From: Oscillospiraceae bacterium
Lineage (GTDB): Bacteria > Bacillota > Clostridia > Oscillospirales > Oscillospiraceae
DNA length: 45,145 nt
Direction: 5' to 3'
Assembly (NCBI GenBank): GCA_016296565.1
Contig: JAEDJB010000004.1
Span: forward strand, 1-45,145
The notes beneath the pieces were generated by a model. It searched no databases and was not told the DNA's origin. It saw only the letters and a program-made list of their open reading frames with translations. Below, piece after piece: positions 22,712 to 30,912 of the stretch. Each line of letters starts with the position of its first letter. Position 1 is the first letter of the stretch. Position numbers and translations under genes: made by a program.

Positions 22712-23860
22712 ATGGATTTCAAGTTCAACGAGATGGAGCAGGAAATCATCGACATGCTGCATGATTTCTGCATCAAGGAAGTTAAGCCTATCGCTGCCGA
22801 GCTGGATGAGAAGGAACAGTTCACTCAGAACGCTCGCGAGAAGCTGGCCGAGATGGGTATGCTGGGCACCTATATTCCTGAGGAATATGGCGGCGCTGGC
22901 CTGTCCTATCTGACCTACATTGCTTGCTGCGAAGAGCTGGCAAAGTACTGCGCTTCCACCTCCATCATGTTCTCCGTTCACGGTTCTCTGTGCTCCTGGC
23001 CCATCCTGGAGTTCGGCACCGAGGAGCAGAAGCAGAAGTACCTGGTGCCCCTGGCACAGGGCGAGAAGCTGGGCGCTATGGGCCTGACCGAGCCCTCCGC
23101 TGGTACCGACGCCAACGGCGTGCGCACCACTGCTGTCCTGAAGGGCGACAAGTACATCCTGAACGGCACCAAGATCTTCATCACCAACGGCTACTATGCT
23201 GACACCTATGTTGTCTTCGCTCGTACCAACCCCGATCTGAGCGTCGGCCACAAGGGCCTGTCCGCCTTCATCGTGGAGAAGGGCTTCAAGGGCTTCAGCT
23301 TCGGCACCAAGGAGAAGAAGATGGGCATCCGTGCTTCCGCTACCTACGAGCTGGTCTTCGATGACTGCGAAGTCCCCGCTGAGAACCTGCTGGGCAAGGA
23401 AGGCGAAGGCTTCAAGATCGCTATGATGCTGCTGGACGGCGGCCGTATCGGTGTTGGCGCTCAGGCTCTGGGTATTGCTCAGGGCGCTATCGATGAGGCT
23501 ATTCCTTATCTGAAGCAGCGCAAGCAGTTCGGCAAGCCTCTGGCTTCCTTCCAGAACACCCAGTTCGAGCTGGCTGACATGCAGACCAAGGTTGACGCTG
23601 CTCGTCTGCTGCTGTATCGTGCTGCTGAGGCTAAGGCTGCTCACGAGCCCTACAGCCACCTGGCTGCTATGGGCAAGCTGTTCGCTTCCGAGGTTGCTTC
23701 CGACGTTACCCGTCGTGTTGTTCAGCTGATCGGCGGCTGCGGCTACACCCGTGAGTATCCCTTCGAGCGCATGATGCGTGATGCCAAGATCACCGAGATC
23801 TATGAGGGCACCAGCGAAGTTCAGAGAATGGTTATCTCTGGCTGGATGCTGAAGAAGTAA
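22712..23860 (+). CDS. bcd: Acyl-CoA dehydrogenase, butyryl-CoA dehydrogenase type
   Basis: FAD enzyme that reduces crotonyl-CoA to butyryl-CoA in butyrate formation (or oxidises short acyl-CoA); cytosolic, partner of EtfAB. 382 residues, standard length. Signature 1 is MGLTEPSAGTDANG; signature 2 is QLIGGCGYTREYPFERMMRD; Glu365 in ITEIYEGTSEVQ is in the position of the catalytic base of short-chain enzymes (Glu367 in Megasphaera butyryl-CoA dehydrogenase). The SD AAAGGA precedes ATG 22712. It is third in etfB-etfA-bcd; the companion genes thl, crt and hbd are not in the window. Chain length is inferred from the operon and the catalytic-base position, not proven. A terminator follows. Confidence 0.93.
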   Translation: MDFKFNEMEQEIIDMLHDFCIKEVKPIAAELDEKEQFTQNAREKLAEMGMLGTYIPEEYGGAGLSYLTYIACCEELAKYCASTSIMFSVHGSLCSWPILEFGTEEQKQKYLVPLAQGEKLGAMGLTEPSAGTDANGVRTTAVLKGDKYILNGTKIFITNGYYADTYVVFARTNPDLSVGHKGLSAFIVEKGFKGFSFGTKEKKMGIRASATYELVFDDCEVPAENLLGKEGEGFKIAMMLLDGGRIGVGAQALGIAQGAIDEAIPYLKQRKQFGKPLASFQNTQFELADMQTKVDAARLLLYRAAEAKAAHEPYSHLAAMGKLFASEVASDVTRRVVQLIGGCGYTREYPFERMMRDAKITEIYEGTSEVQRMVISGWMLKK

Positions 23861-23890
23861 TCAAATTATTCCTTGATTTGATGAATTACA

Positions 23891-23923
23891 AAGGGCTCAG
23901 TGGGTTTCCCACTGAGCCCTTTT
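23891..23923 (+). terminator. Terminator after bcd, placed just before the next gene
   Basis: Perfect 14-bp stem AAGGGCTCAGTGGG (23891-23904) / CCCACTGAGCCCTT (23908-23921), TTT loop, short T-run. Its 3' end is only about 20 bp from the start codon of the deacylase gene, so that gene depends on readthrough or on a promoter hidden in bcd. Confidence 0.88.
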
Positions 23924-23943
23924 CTTTGAAAGGAAACAAGCCC

Positions 23944-24507
23944 ATGTATATTGATCCTACCCTGTATACCGGCCGTCCGGAGCAGGAGGAAGGCCGCCTG
24001 CCCAAGGAGCTGGCCTGCTATGACCTGCTGGACCAGCTGGGCATGACCTATCAGCGGGTTGACCACGACCCGGCGGACCACATTACCGCTTGCGAAGAGG
24101 TGGAGAAGGTCCTGGGGAAGAAGATCTGCAAGAACCTGGTGCTGTGCAACCGGCAGAAGACGGATTTCTACCTGCTGCTGATGGACGGGGAGAAGCCCTT
24201 CCACACCAAGGATTTGTCCAAGCAGATCGGCACCTCCCGTCTGTCCTTTGCCCCGCCGGAGCTCATGGAGGAGCTGCTGAACGTCACCCCTGGCTCTGCC
24301 ACTATCCTGGCTCTGATGAACGACAAGGACCACCGGGTGAAGCTGGTGCTGGACCAGTCCGTGGCCGGGGACGATACCCTGAGCTGCCACCCCTGCATCA
24401 GTACGTCCTCGATTATCTTGTCTATGGAGGAAGTGCGGACCAAACTTCTGCCTCACCTGGGTGTGGAGCCCATTCTGGTGGATCTGCCTGACGACCGGGC
24501 GGAATGA
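23944..24507 (+). CDS. YbaK/EbsC-type aminoacyl-tRNA deacylase (ProX-like)
   Basis: Hydrolyses wrongly charged tRNA in trans, typically Ala- or Cys-tRNA(Pro), keeping translation accurate. The start is ATG at 23944 (MYIDPTLYTGRPEQEEGRLP), with GAAAGGA upstream, giving 187 residues; the frame is open earlier but would begin inside the bcd terminator. The YbaK fold is indicated by RVDHDPADHITACEEVEKVLG, ICKNLVLCNRQKTDFYLLLMDG with a conserved Lys in NLVLCNRQK, and ISTSSIILSMEEV. N-terminal residues 1-30 are typical of the clostridial ProX/PrdX subgroup, in which relatives sit by proline reductase genes; no prd genes are present here. A terminator follows. Confidence 0.85.
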   Translation: MYIDPTLYTGRPEQEEGRLPKELACYDLLDQLGMTYQRVDHDPADHITACEEVEKVLGKKICKNLVLCNRQKTDFYLLLMDGEKPFHTKDLSKQIGTSRLSFAPPELMEELLNVTPGSATILALMNDKDHRVKLVLDQSVAGDDTLSCHPCISTSSIILSMEEVRTKLLPHLGVEPILVDLPDDRAE

Positions 24508-24514
24508 CTTGTCA

Positions 24515-24568
24515 AACGAAAAGACCCATGCTGCCGGGGACCCTTCGGCCATGTGGGTCTTTTCGTTT
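24515..24568 (+). terminator. Terminator after the deacylase gene
   Basis: AACGAAAAGACCCA (24515-24528) and TGGGTCTTTTCGTT (24554-24567) form a perfect 14-bp stem with a smaller stem inside. The TTTTCGTTTTC 3' side fits an intrinsic terminator. Confidence 0.8.
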
Positions 24569-24655
24569 TCCGGGAAAAATCCTGCCTGTCAGTGGAAATC
24601 CACCGGGGTTTATGATAAAATATAACGCTAAGATTTTTGGGGTGGAGGGATTTCC

Positions 24656-25762
24656 ATGCAAATCAGAGGCAGGCAGCTGGCCTTCACCTGGATTGGCTGT
24701 TTTCTGGGAGCCGGGTTTGTGTCCGGCCAGGAGATCAGCCAGTTTTTTACCCATTTCGGTCTGCCGGGGCTGGTGGGGCAGATCGGGGCAGTGGCCCTAC
24801 TGTCCCTGCTTTGCGGGGTGATCTTCACCCTGTCCCGTCGGACGGGGCGCAGCCAGGTCCATGAGGTGGCCGTCCCCACGGACAACCGGGTTTTGAAGGC
24901 CCTGGCCGGGGGAATTGCTGTGTGTTTTATGTACGGCATTTATGTGGTGATGTGCGCCGGGGCCGGGACCCTGCTGGAGCAGCTCACCGGCAGCGGAACC
25001 CTTCGGCTGGTAGGAGGCGTGGTGTTCTGCGCCCTGATCACCTGGATCGCAACCCGGGGGATGGGAGGCGCAGTGCGGGTCTTTTCCAGGATCATGCCCC
25101 TGCTGGTGATTCTCTCCCTGGTGGTGGTGGCCGCGGCTCTGGCCATGTTCGGACGGAACGGGATTTCCTTCGTCCCGGCGGCCACCCGGAACCCGGTGGT
25201 GAACCACTGGCTGCTGGCCGCGGTGACCTTTGTATCGTATAATCTCCTCTGCGCCCTGGGGACCCTTTCCTCCCTTGGCACCATGGTTCGGTCCGACCGG
25301 GATATCCGGGTGGGGTCCGCTCTGGGAGGCGTCATCCTGCTGGTGATCTCCCTGGGGATCAACGGGGCCATGGCGGCCCTTCCCGCCAGCACCTCCGCGG
25401 AGCTGCCTATGCTTTACCTGGCACAGCAGCTCTCCCCGGTGCTGGAGGGGGTCTATGCCCTGGTGATCCTGCTGGGGATGTTCGGGGCGTCCATGTCGGT
25501 GTTTGTGCCGGTGCCCCAGTATCTGTTCCGGTTCCGCCGGCTGGAAGGACACTCGGTGCTGGTGCCGGTGGTGCTGAGTATCGGAGCCTTTTTCCTGAGC
25601 CAAGTTGGCTTCAGCGACCTGATCGGCACCTTGTTCCCCGTTTTCGGCTTTTTGGGGTTTGTGTTTATCGGCGGTATTTTGTGCAATGCCTGGCGGGCGT
25701 TCCGGAAAAAGAGCCAGGCTGAGGAAGTGACAACAGGAGGCGGCCATGGTACGAATCAGTAA
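24656..25762 (+). CDS. YkvI-family membrane protein (APC/LeuT-fold transporter-like)
   Basis: A 368-residue polytopic membrane protein with about ten hydrophobic helices. The start QLAFTWIGCFLGAGFVSGQE carries the broken first helix with a GAGF motif seen in APC-superfamily sodium symporters and in the YkvI group. YGIYVVMCAGAGTLLEQ and FVSYNLLCALGTLSSLG are further family segments. The substrate is unknown; amino acids are the likely class. The start is ATG at 24656, with GGAGGG upstream. The 3' end overlaps the FAD oxidoreductase start by 17 bp, so the two are translationally coupled. A weak promoter (TATGAT at 24611-24616) may lie in the short gap after the previous terminator. Confidence 0.75.
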   Translation: MQIRGRQLAFTWIGCFLGAGFVSGQEISQFFTHFGLPGLVGQIGAVALLSLLCGVIFTLSRRTGRSQVHEVAVPTDNRVLKALAGGIAVCFMYGIYVVMCAGAGTLLEQLTGSGTLRLVGGVVFCALITWIATRGMGGAVRVFSRIMPLLVILSLVVVAAALAMFGRNGISFVPAATRNPVVNHWLLAAVTFVSYNLLCALGTLSSLGTMVRSDRDIRVGSALGGVILLVISLGINGAMAALPASTSAELPMLYLAQQLSPVLEGVYALVILLGMFGASMSVFVPVPQYLFRFRRLEGHSVLVPVVLSIGAFFLSQVGFSDLIGTLFPVFGFLGFVFIGGILCNAWRAFRKKSQAEEVTTGGGHGTNQ

Positions 25763-27353
25763 TTTGATCCTGCCCCCGGAGGGGGACCCTTCTCTGTTAA
25801 AAAAGCGGGCGGCCAAAGCCCTGGGCGTTCCGGTGGGAAAAATCCACCGGTGCGTGCCCGTGCGCCAGTCCATTGACGCCCGGAAAAAGAACAGCGTCCA
25901 CTATGTGATGACGGTGGATGTCTCTCTGTCCAACGAGGAAGAGGTGGTTCGTCGGGCAGGAAACCAGAACATTCGCCTTCAGCCGGAGCCGGTACCTTAT
26001 CGGTTCCCCCAGGTGACCCGGTCTTCCGCGCTGCCCCCGGTGGTGGTGGGCAGCGGCCCGGCGGGGCTGTTGGCGGCCTTGTGCCTGGCCCGGGCAGGGC
26101 TGCGGCCCATCCTGCTGGAGCGTGGCCAGGCCTTGGAACAGCGGGTGAGGGACGTGGAAGCCTTCTGGCAGGGAGGCGACCTGAACCCGGAGTCCAACGT
26201 GCAGTTTGGCGAGGGAGGCGCCGGAACCTTCTCCGACGGCAAGCTTACCACCGGCACCCACGATCCCCGGATCAGTCATGTAATGCAGACCTTCGTGGGT
26301 GCGGGGGCGCCGGAAGACATCCTCTGGCAGCACAAGCCCCATGTGGGCACCGACCTTCTCCGCCGGGTGGTGAAGAATCTCCGGGAGGAGATCAAAGGCC
26401 TGGGAGGCGACGTGCGGTTTGGAAACCGCTTGACGAGACTGACCCTCCAGGGGGACCAGCTGACGGAGATCACCGTGGAAGGGCCAACGGGACCCTATAC
26501 CATGGCCTGTGATGCGTTAATTCTGGCTCCCGGCCATTCCGCCCGGGATACCTTCCGGATGCTTCGGGACGCCGGGGCGGAGATGGAGCAGAAGCCCTTT
26601 GCCATCGGCGTGCGCATCGAGCACCGGCAGGAGAGCATCAGCCAGGCCCAGTTCGGACCCAGCTGGGACAAGCTCCCGCCGGCGGACTATAAGCTGGTGT
26701 GCCACCTGCCCAGCGGCCGGTCGGCCTATACCTTCTGCGTCTGCCCCGGGGGACAGATCGTGGCGGCAGCCTCACACCCGGGGATGCTGGTGACCAACGG
26801 CATGAGCAACCGGGCCCGGGACGGGGAATTCATCAACGGCGGTTTTCTGGTGGGGGTGCGGCCGGAGGACTTCGGCAGCAGCGACCCCCTGGCAGGGGTG
26901 GCTTTCCAGGAGATCTGGGAGAAAAAAGCCTATGCCTACGGCCGTCCGGGCTATGAGGCCCCGGCCCAGCGGGTGGGGGATTTCCTACGGGAGGTTCCCA
27001 GCCCCAACAGCCTGACCAACCGGAGCACCTACCGGCCGGAGGTGTGCTTTGGGGACCTGCGGGAGACCCTGCCCTCCTTCGTCACCGATTCTCTGGCCCA
27101 GGCGCTGCCCGCTCTGGACCGGAAGCTCCGGGGCTTTGCCGCCCCCGACGCGCTGATGGTAGGGGTGGAGACCCGCTCCTCCTCTCCGGTTCGGGTGCTG
27201 CGGGATCATACCTTCCAGTCCAATCTCCGGGGCCTGTATCCCTGTGGGGAGGGGGCCGGTTACGCGGGGGGCATCGTCTCCGCCGCAGTGGACGGCATCC
27301 GGGTGGCGGAAGCGGTGGCGGCGCCCAGAGGGGTGGAAGAAAAAAGCCGCTGA
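25746..27353 (+). CDS. FAD-dependent oxidoreductase (COG2509-type)
   Basis: A 535-residue flavoprotein. The N-terminal 90 residues (MVRISNLILPPEG ... IHRCVPVRQSIDARKK) form the small extra domain typical of this uncharacterised FAD-dependent dehydrogenase family. A dinucleotide loop follows, GSGPAG (102-107) with LLERG at strand end. NVQFGEGGAGTFSDGKLTT is a diagnostic FAD-contacting segment, and CGEGAGYAGGIVSAAVDG near the C-terminus closes the FAD site. No signal peptide or Fe-S motif is present. Substrate and electron acceptor are unknown. Its start overlaps the transporter gene by 17 bp. glnS follows after 95 bp with its own promoter. The start ATG at 25746 has GGAGG upstream, inside the transporter gene. 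Confidence 0.88.
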   Translation: MVRISNLILPPEGDPSLLKKRAAKALGVPVGKIHRCVPVRQSIDARKKNSVHYVMTVDVSLSNEEEVVRRAGNQNIRLQPEPVPYRFPQVTRSSALPPVVVGSGPAGLLAALCLARAGLRPILLERGQALEQRVRDVEAFWQGGDLNPESNVQFGEGGAGTFSDGKLTTGTHDPRISHVMQTFVGAGAPEDILWQHKPHVGTDLLRRVVKNLREEIKGLGGDVRFGNRLTRLTLQGDQLTEITVEGPTGPYTMACDALILAPGHSARDTFRMLRDAGAEMEQKPFAIGVRIEHRQESISQAQFGPSWDKLPPADYKLVCHLPSGRSAYTFCVCPGGQIVAAASHPGMLVTNGMSNRARDGEFINGGFLVGVRPEDFGSSDPLAGVAFQEIWEKKAYAYGRPGYEAPAQRVGDFLREVPSPNSLTNRSTYRPEVCFGDLRETLPSFVTDSLAQALPALDRKLRGFAAPDALMVGVETRSSSPVRVLRDHTFQSNLRGLYPCGEGAGYAGGIVSAAVDGIRVAEAVAAPRGVEEKSR

Positions 27354-27368
27354 CTTTTGCGGATGTAG

Positions 27369-27398
27369 TTGCAATCATGTTGGAAAATAGTGTATAAT
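27369..27398 (+). promoter_or_regulatory. Promoter of glnS
   Basis: TTGCAA (27369-27374), 18-bp spacer and TATAAT (27393-27398), about 50 bp before the glnS ATG. Confidence 0.7.
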
Positions 27399-27448
27399 AA
27401 AATACTATTATTAATGGATAGTGTAATAGGGAGTAAGGAGTGAAGAGC

Positions 27449-29143
27449 ATGGCGGAAGAAACCATGAGCACGAATTTTATTCATGCAATCATTGAGGATG
27501 AATTACAGCCGGGCGGCCGGTGCGAGGGGAAGAAGGTCCACACCCGTTTCCCGCCGGAGCCCAACGGCTATCTGCATATCGGTCACTGCAAGGCCCTGAC
27601 CATTGACTTCGGCACGGCGGAGAAGTACGGCGGCATCTGCAACCTGCGCATGGACGACACCAACCCGGCCAAGGAAGACACCGAGTACGTGGACGCCATC
27701 CAGGAGGACATCCACTGGCTGGGCTTTGACTGGGACGACCGGTTCTATTACGGCTCCGATTACTTTGAAAGAACCTATGAGCTGGCTGTGGATCTCATTA
27801 AAAAGGGTCTGGCCTATGTGTGCGAGCTGACCCCCGACCAGTTCCGGGAGTACCGGGGCGACACCACCACCCCCGCCAAGAGCCCCTGGAGGGACCGGCC
27901 GGTGGAGGAAAATCTGGACCTGTTCCAGCGGATGAAGAACGGGGAGTTCCCGGAAGGGAAGTACACCCTCCGGGCCAAGATTGACCTGGCCTCCGGCAAC
28001 TTCAACATGCGGGACCCGGTGCTCTACCGAATCCGTTACATTGAGCACCACCGCCAGGGAACCAAGTGGTGCATCTTCCCCATGTATGACTTTGCCCACC
28101 CCATCCAGGACGCGCTGGAGGGCATCACCCATTCCCTGTGCTCCCTGGAGTATGAGAACCACCGCCCCCTGTACGACTGGGTGGTGGACAACTGCGACCT
28201 GCCCAGCAAGCCCCGGCAGATCGAGTTTGCCCGGCTGGGCATCAACTACACCGTGATGTCCAAGCGGAAGCTCCGGGCGCTGGTGGAGGGCGGCATGGTC
28301 TCCGGCTGGAACGACCCCAGAATGCCTACCCTCTGCGGCCTGCGCCGCCGGGGCTACACCCCCAAGTCCATCCGGAACTTCTGCGAGCGCATCGGCGTGT
28401 CCAAGGTGGACTCCACCGTGGACTGGGCTTTCCTGGAGTCCTGCCTGCGGGAAGAGCTGAACGAGACTGCCCAGCGGGTCATGGCTGTGCTGCGTCCGGT
28501 GAAGCTCACCATCACCAACTATCCTGAGGACCAGCGGGAGGAAATCACCGTGGAGAACAACCCGGTGGACCCCCAGGCCGGAGAGCGCACGGTACCCTTC
28601 TCCCGTCACCTGTATATTGAGGCCGACGACTTTATGGAGGAGCCCATCCCCAAGTACAAGCGCCTGACCCCCGGTGGCCTGGAATGCCGCCTGAAGGGCG
28701 CCTATCTGATCCGTCCCACCGGCTGCGTCAAGGATGAAAATGGCAATGTGGTGGAGGTTCTCTGCGAGTATGACCCCGACTCCAAGGGGGGCAACCCCGC
28801 GGACGGCCGGAAGGTGAAGGGGGCTACCATCCACTGGGTGGACGCGGAGACCGCTGTGGACGCAGAGGTCCGTCTGTATGAGTACCTCTTTACCGATCCC
28901 GATCCCGACGGCCCCAACAAGAACTTCCTGGACTACCTGAACCCCGCCAGCCTCCAGGTGCTCACCGGGTGCAAGGTGGAGCAGGGTCTGGCCCAGGCTC
29001 CCATGCCTGAGAAGGGGAAAACCGCCCAGGCCTACCAGTTCATGCGCCAGGGCTACTTCTGCCTGGACAGCGAGGACGCGGCTCCGGGCCATCTGGTCTT
29101 TAACCGGAGCGTTTCTCTGAAGGACAGCTTCAAGAAGAAATAA
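27449..29143 (+). CDS. glnS: Glutamine--tRNA ligase
   Basis: Charges tRNA-Gln directly with glutamine. 564 residues from ATG 27449 (MAEETMSTNFIHAI), eight bases after TAAGGAG; an in-frame GTG at 27440 overlaps the SD. The class I motifs are HIGH (43-46, in PPEPNGYLHIGH) and MSKRK (270-274). RMDDTNPAKEDTEYVDAIQ and SLEYENHRPLYDWVVDN are characteristic of GlnRS rather than GluRS, and the C-terminal beta-barrel anticodon domain is complete. Most Firmicutes lack GlnRS and use the GatCAB transamidation route, so its presence is notable. Own promoter; a small hairpin CAAGAGAAACC / GGTTTTTCTTG (29171-29196) lies after the stop. Confidence 0.96.
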   Translation: MAEETMSTNFIHAIIEDELQPGGRCEGKKVHTRFPPEPNGYLHIGHCKALTIDFGTAEKYGGICNLRMDDTNPAKEDTEYVDAIQEDIHWLGFDWDDRFYYGSDYFERTYELAVDLIKKGLAYVCELTPDQFREYRGDTTTPAKSPWRDRPVEENLDLFQRMKNGEFPEGKYTLRAKIDLASGNFNMRDPVLYRIRYIEHHRQGTKWCIFPMYDFAHPIQDALEGITHSLCSLEYENHRPLYDWVVDNCDLPSKPRQIEFARLGINYTVMSKRKLRALVEGGMVSGWNDPRMPTLCGLRRRGYTPKSIRNFCERIGVSKVDSTVDWAFLESCLREELNETAQRVMAVLRPVKLTITNYPEDQREEITVENNPVDPQAGERTVPFSRHLYIEADDFMEEPIPKYKRLTPGGLECRLKGAYLIRPTGCVKDENGNVVEVLCEYDPDSKGGNPADGRKVKGATIHWVDAETAVDAEVRLYEYLFTDPDPDGPNKNFLDYLNPASLQVLTGCKVEQGLAQAPMPEKGKTAQAYQFMRQGYFCLDSEDAAPGHLVFNRSVSLKDSFKKK

Positions 29144-29193
29144 GAATCTGGGAAATTTGGAACGGTCAGGCAAGAGAAACCTACCGGTTTTTC

Positions 29194-29222
29194 TTGCGAA
29201 AGCCCGATATTTCTGCTATAAT
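29194..29222 (+). promoter_or_regulatory. Promoter of the 269-residue membrane protein gene
   Basis: TTGCGA (29194-29199), 17-bp spacer and TATAAT (29217-29222). The -35 overlaps the 3' arm of a hairpin at 29171-29196. Confidence 0.75.
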
Positions 29223-29304
29223 AACCTAGATTCTGTCTGTTGTGTATCCTTTTAAACTGTCCTGAGGGATATGCGTTCCTGAAATTAGGAGTGTTTTCAC
29301 CGTT

Positions 29305-30114
29305 ATGAAGAAAAATGAAACAAAAGCCGGAAGCAAGAAACCGCCGGAGGTCCGGGCCAGGGAGCAGCTGGAGGACCAGGCGTTTAACCATATGCTGCTC
29401 TGGCTGGCTGCCGCCGCAGTGGTGGAAGTGATTATGCTGCTCATCAACCGGTATTACATTCACGCCCGGGGAGGAGAAATGGGGACATTCTCTGTCCTGC
29501 ACACCATTTTGGGCGCAGGCCTCATTGCCGGGATTGTTCTCTTTGTGCTCTTCCTGCTGTGGGGTTTCCGCATCCGCCAGAAGGGGGAGGCCAAGGACGG
29601 TATTCTGCAATTCATTCTGTCGGCTGTTTTCCTGTGCGTTGGCATCGGCGGTTTCCTGATGCGAAACTATGGCACCGCAGTGGCTCCCGCGGTTTTGGGT
29701 GTGGTGCCCGGTCTGGCGGTGCTGATGCTGGTCTTTTACCTGTACCAGAAGGAGTTTTTCGGCTGTGCCATCGCGGGCGGCCTGGGCATTCTGGGCCTGT
29801 GGCTCTTCCGTGCCACCGGCGGCAGCAGAAACTATTATGGCTACCTGGTGGTTGCTCTGATCATCGTGGTTGCTTTGGCTGCCTTGGCTCTGGCGCTGAA
29901 AAAGAAGGACGGCGTCCTCACCATCCGGGAGAAGGATGTGACCGTGCTTCAGCCTGGCGCTGCCTACGCTGCCTATTACCTCACCGCTGTGATCACCGCT
30001 GTGCTCCTGCTGGCCCCCATAGCCTTGGGTACCGCTGTGGCCTACTATGCCATCTGGGTGATGGCGGCCTGGCTGTTTATCCTGGCTGTCTACTTTACCG
30101 CGAAGCTTATGTAA
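29305..30114 (+). CDS. Hypothetical polytopic membrane protein
   Basis: Not recognised. 269 residues: a charged N-terminus (MKKNETKAGSKKPPEVRARE), then roughly seven or eight hydrophobic segments with short loops. One soluble-looking stretch (KKKDGVLTIREKDVTVL, about residues 199-215) separates the last two helices from the rest. No transporter, enzyme or receptor motif is visible. The start is ATG at 29305 with a weak SD; the first 29 residues are hydrophilic, so the N-terminus is probably cytoplasmic. It has its own promoter and terminator, so neither neighbour (glnS, thiamine pyrophosphokinase) informs on its function. Confidence 0.8.
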   Translation: MKKNETKAGSKKPPEVRAREQLEDQAFNHMLLWLAAAAVVEVIMLLINRYYIHARGGEMGTFSVLHTILGAGLIAGIVLFVLFLLWGFRIRQKGEAKDGILQFILSAVFLCVGIGGFLMRNYGTAVAPAVLGVVPGLAVLMLVFYLYQKEFFGCAIAGGLGILGLWLFRATGGSRNYYGYLVVALIIVVALAALALALKKKDGVLTIREKDVTVLQPGAAYAAYYLTAVITAVLLLAPIALGTAVAYYAIWVMAAWLFILAVYFTAKLM

Positions 30115-30120
30115 TGCAAA

Positions 30121-30152
30121 ACGCCCTGCCGGATACCCGGCGGGGCGTTTTT
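30121..30152 (+). terminator. Bidirectional terminator
   Basis: 12-bp stem ACGCCCTGCCGG (30121-30132) / CCGGCGGGGCGT (30137-30148) with one wobble pair, ATAC loop, TTTTT after. The AAAA on the other side serves the convergent thiamine pyrophosphokinase gene. Confidence 0.9.
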
Positions 30153-30783
30153 ATGATTCAGGAAGTTCCCAGCTGACGAGCAAACATCCGTCCTCCACGG
30201 AAATCTCCACTGGCTGGCCCTGAAAGTGGTTGCTGACCCCCAGGGGGAAGAAGGGAGAGAGGGAGCCTCGGTCCAGGGGATACTGCCCGCCCCGGATGGA
30301 GACCCCTGTGGCCTCCCCGCCCAGGCAGAACACGGAGAAGATCCCCTCTGCCCGCTGGGGCAGGGTGAGGCGGTCATTCCAGAGGGCGGTAAAGACGGTG
30401 TGCTGATCGTAAAGATACCCTCTGGCTCCCTGCCGGGCCAGATAGCCCAGGGTCTGGAGGTTGGCCAGGGTGTGGTCCATGCGTCCTCCGGTGCCGCCGT
30501 ACAGGTGAAAGGTCCGAAATCCCAGCTCCAGCCCGGCTTTCACGGCCAGCATGGTGTCGGTGTCGTCCTTTTCCGGGGGAAAGGTCCGGGTTTCCTGCCC
30601 CAAGGGCAGGGTTTCCAGAGAGTCAAAATCACCCAGCAGCAGGTCCGGCTTGAGTCCTGCTGCCTGGCAGTGGCGGTAGCCTCCGTCGGCGGCCAGGATG
30701 CAGTCTCCGGGCTGAGGGGAGCGGACCAGGCCGTAGAAGGGCCCGGCTCCAAAAATAAAACAGGCGACGTCAGACATGGGCAT
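30151..30783 (-). CDS. Thiamine pyrophosphokinase
   Basis: Transfers pyrophosphate from ATP to thiamine, giving the cofactor thiamine diphosphate. 210 residues, family length. Motifs are ILAADGGYRHCQAAGLKPDLLLGDFDS (substrate/Mg site), PPEKDDTDTMLAVKAGLELG (catalytic Asp cluster) and LYGGTGGRMDHTLANL. The C-terminal beta domain follows (GVSIRGGQYPL ... SNHFQGQPVEISVEDG). Two in-frame ATG codons, at 30783 and 30777, lie 5 and 11 bases after AAAGGAG; either may be used. In many Firmicutes this gene follows rpe and rsgA, which are not adjacent here. Its stop overlaps the terminator region by one base. The usual symbol is thiN/tnr3. Confidence 0.95.
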   Translation of the reverse strand: MPMSDVACFIFGAGPFYGLVRSPQPGDCILAADGGYRHCQAAGLKPDLLLGDFDSLETLPLGQETRTFPPEKDDTDTMLAVKAGLELGFRTFHLYGGTGGRMDHTLANLQTLGYLARQGARGYLYDQHTVFTALWNDRLTLPQRAEGIFSVFCLGGEATGVSIRGGQYPLDRGSLSPFFPLGVSNHFQGQPVEISVEDGCLLVSWELPES

Positions 30784-30838
30784 AAGGTCTCCTTTCCAGA
30801 GTAGCTGCTTTTCTCTATGGTACCACGTTCCCGGGCGC

Positions 30839-30867
30839 TTGACCAGAGGGCAATTTTTTGTTACACT
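30839..30867 (+). promoter_or_regulatory. Putative promoter of the HAD phosphatase gene
   Basis: TTGACC (30839-30844), 17-bp spacer and TACACT (30862-30867), 45 bp before the GTG start. Confidence 0.6.
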
Positions 30868-30912
30868 AAACTATCTCATTCGCAAAAAAGAGCGAAAAAG
30901 GGGGAATGGCCT

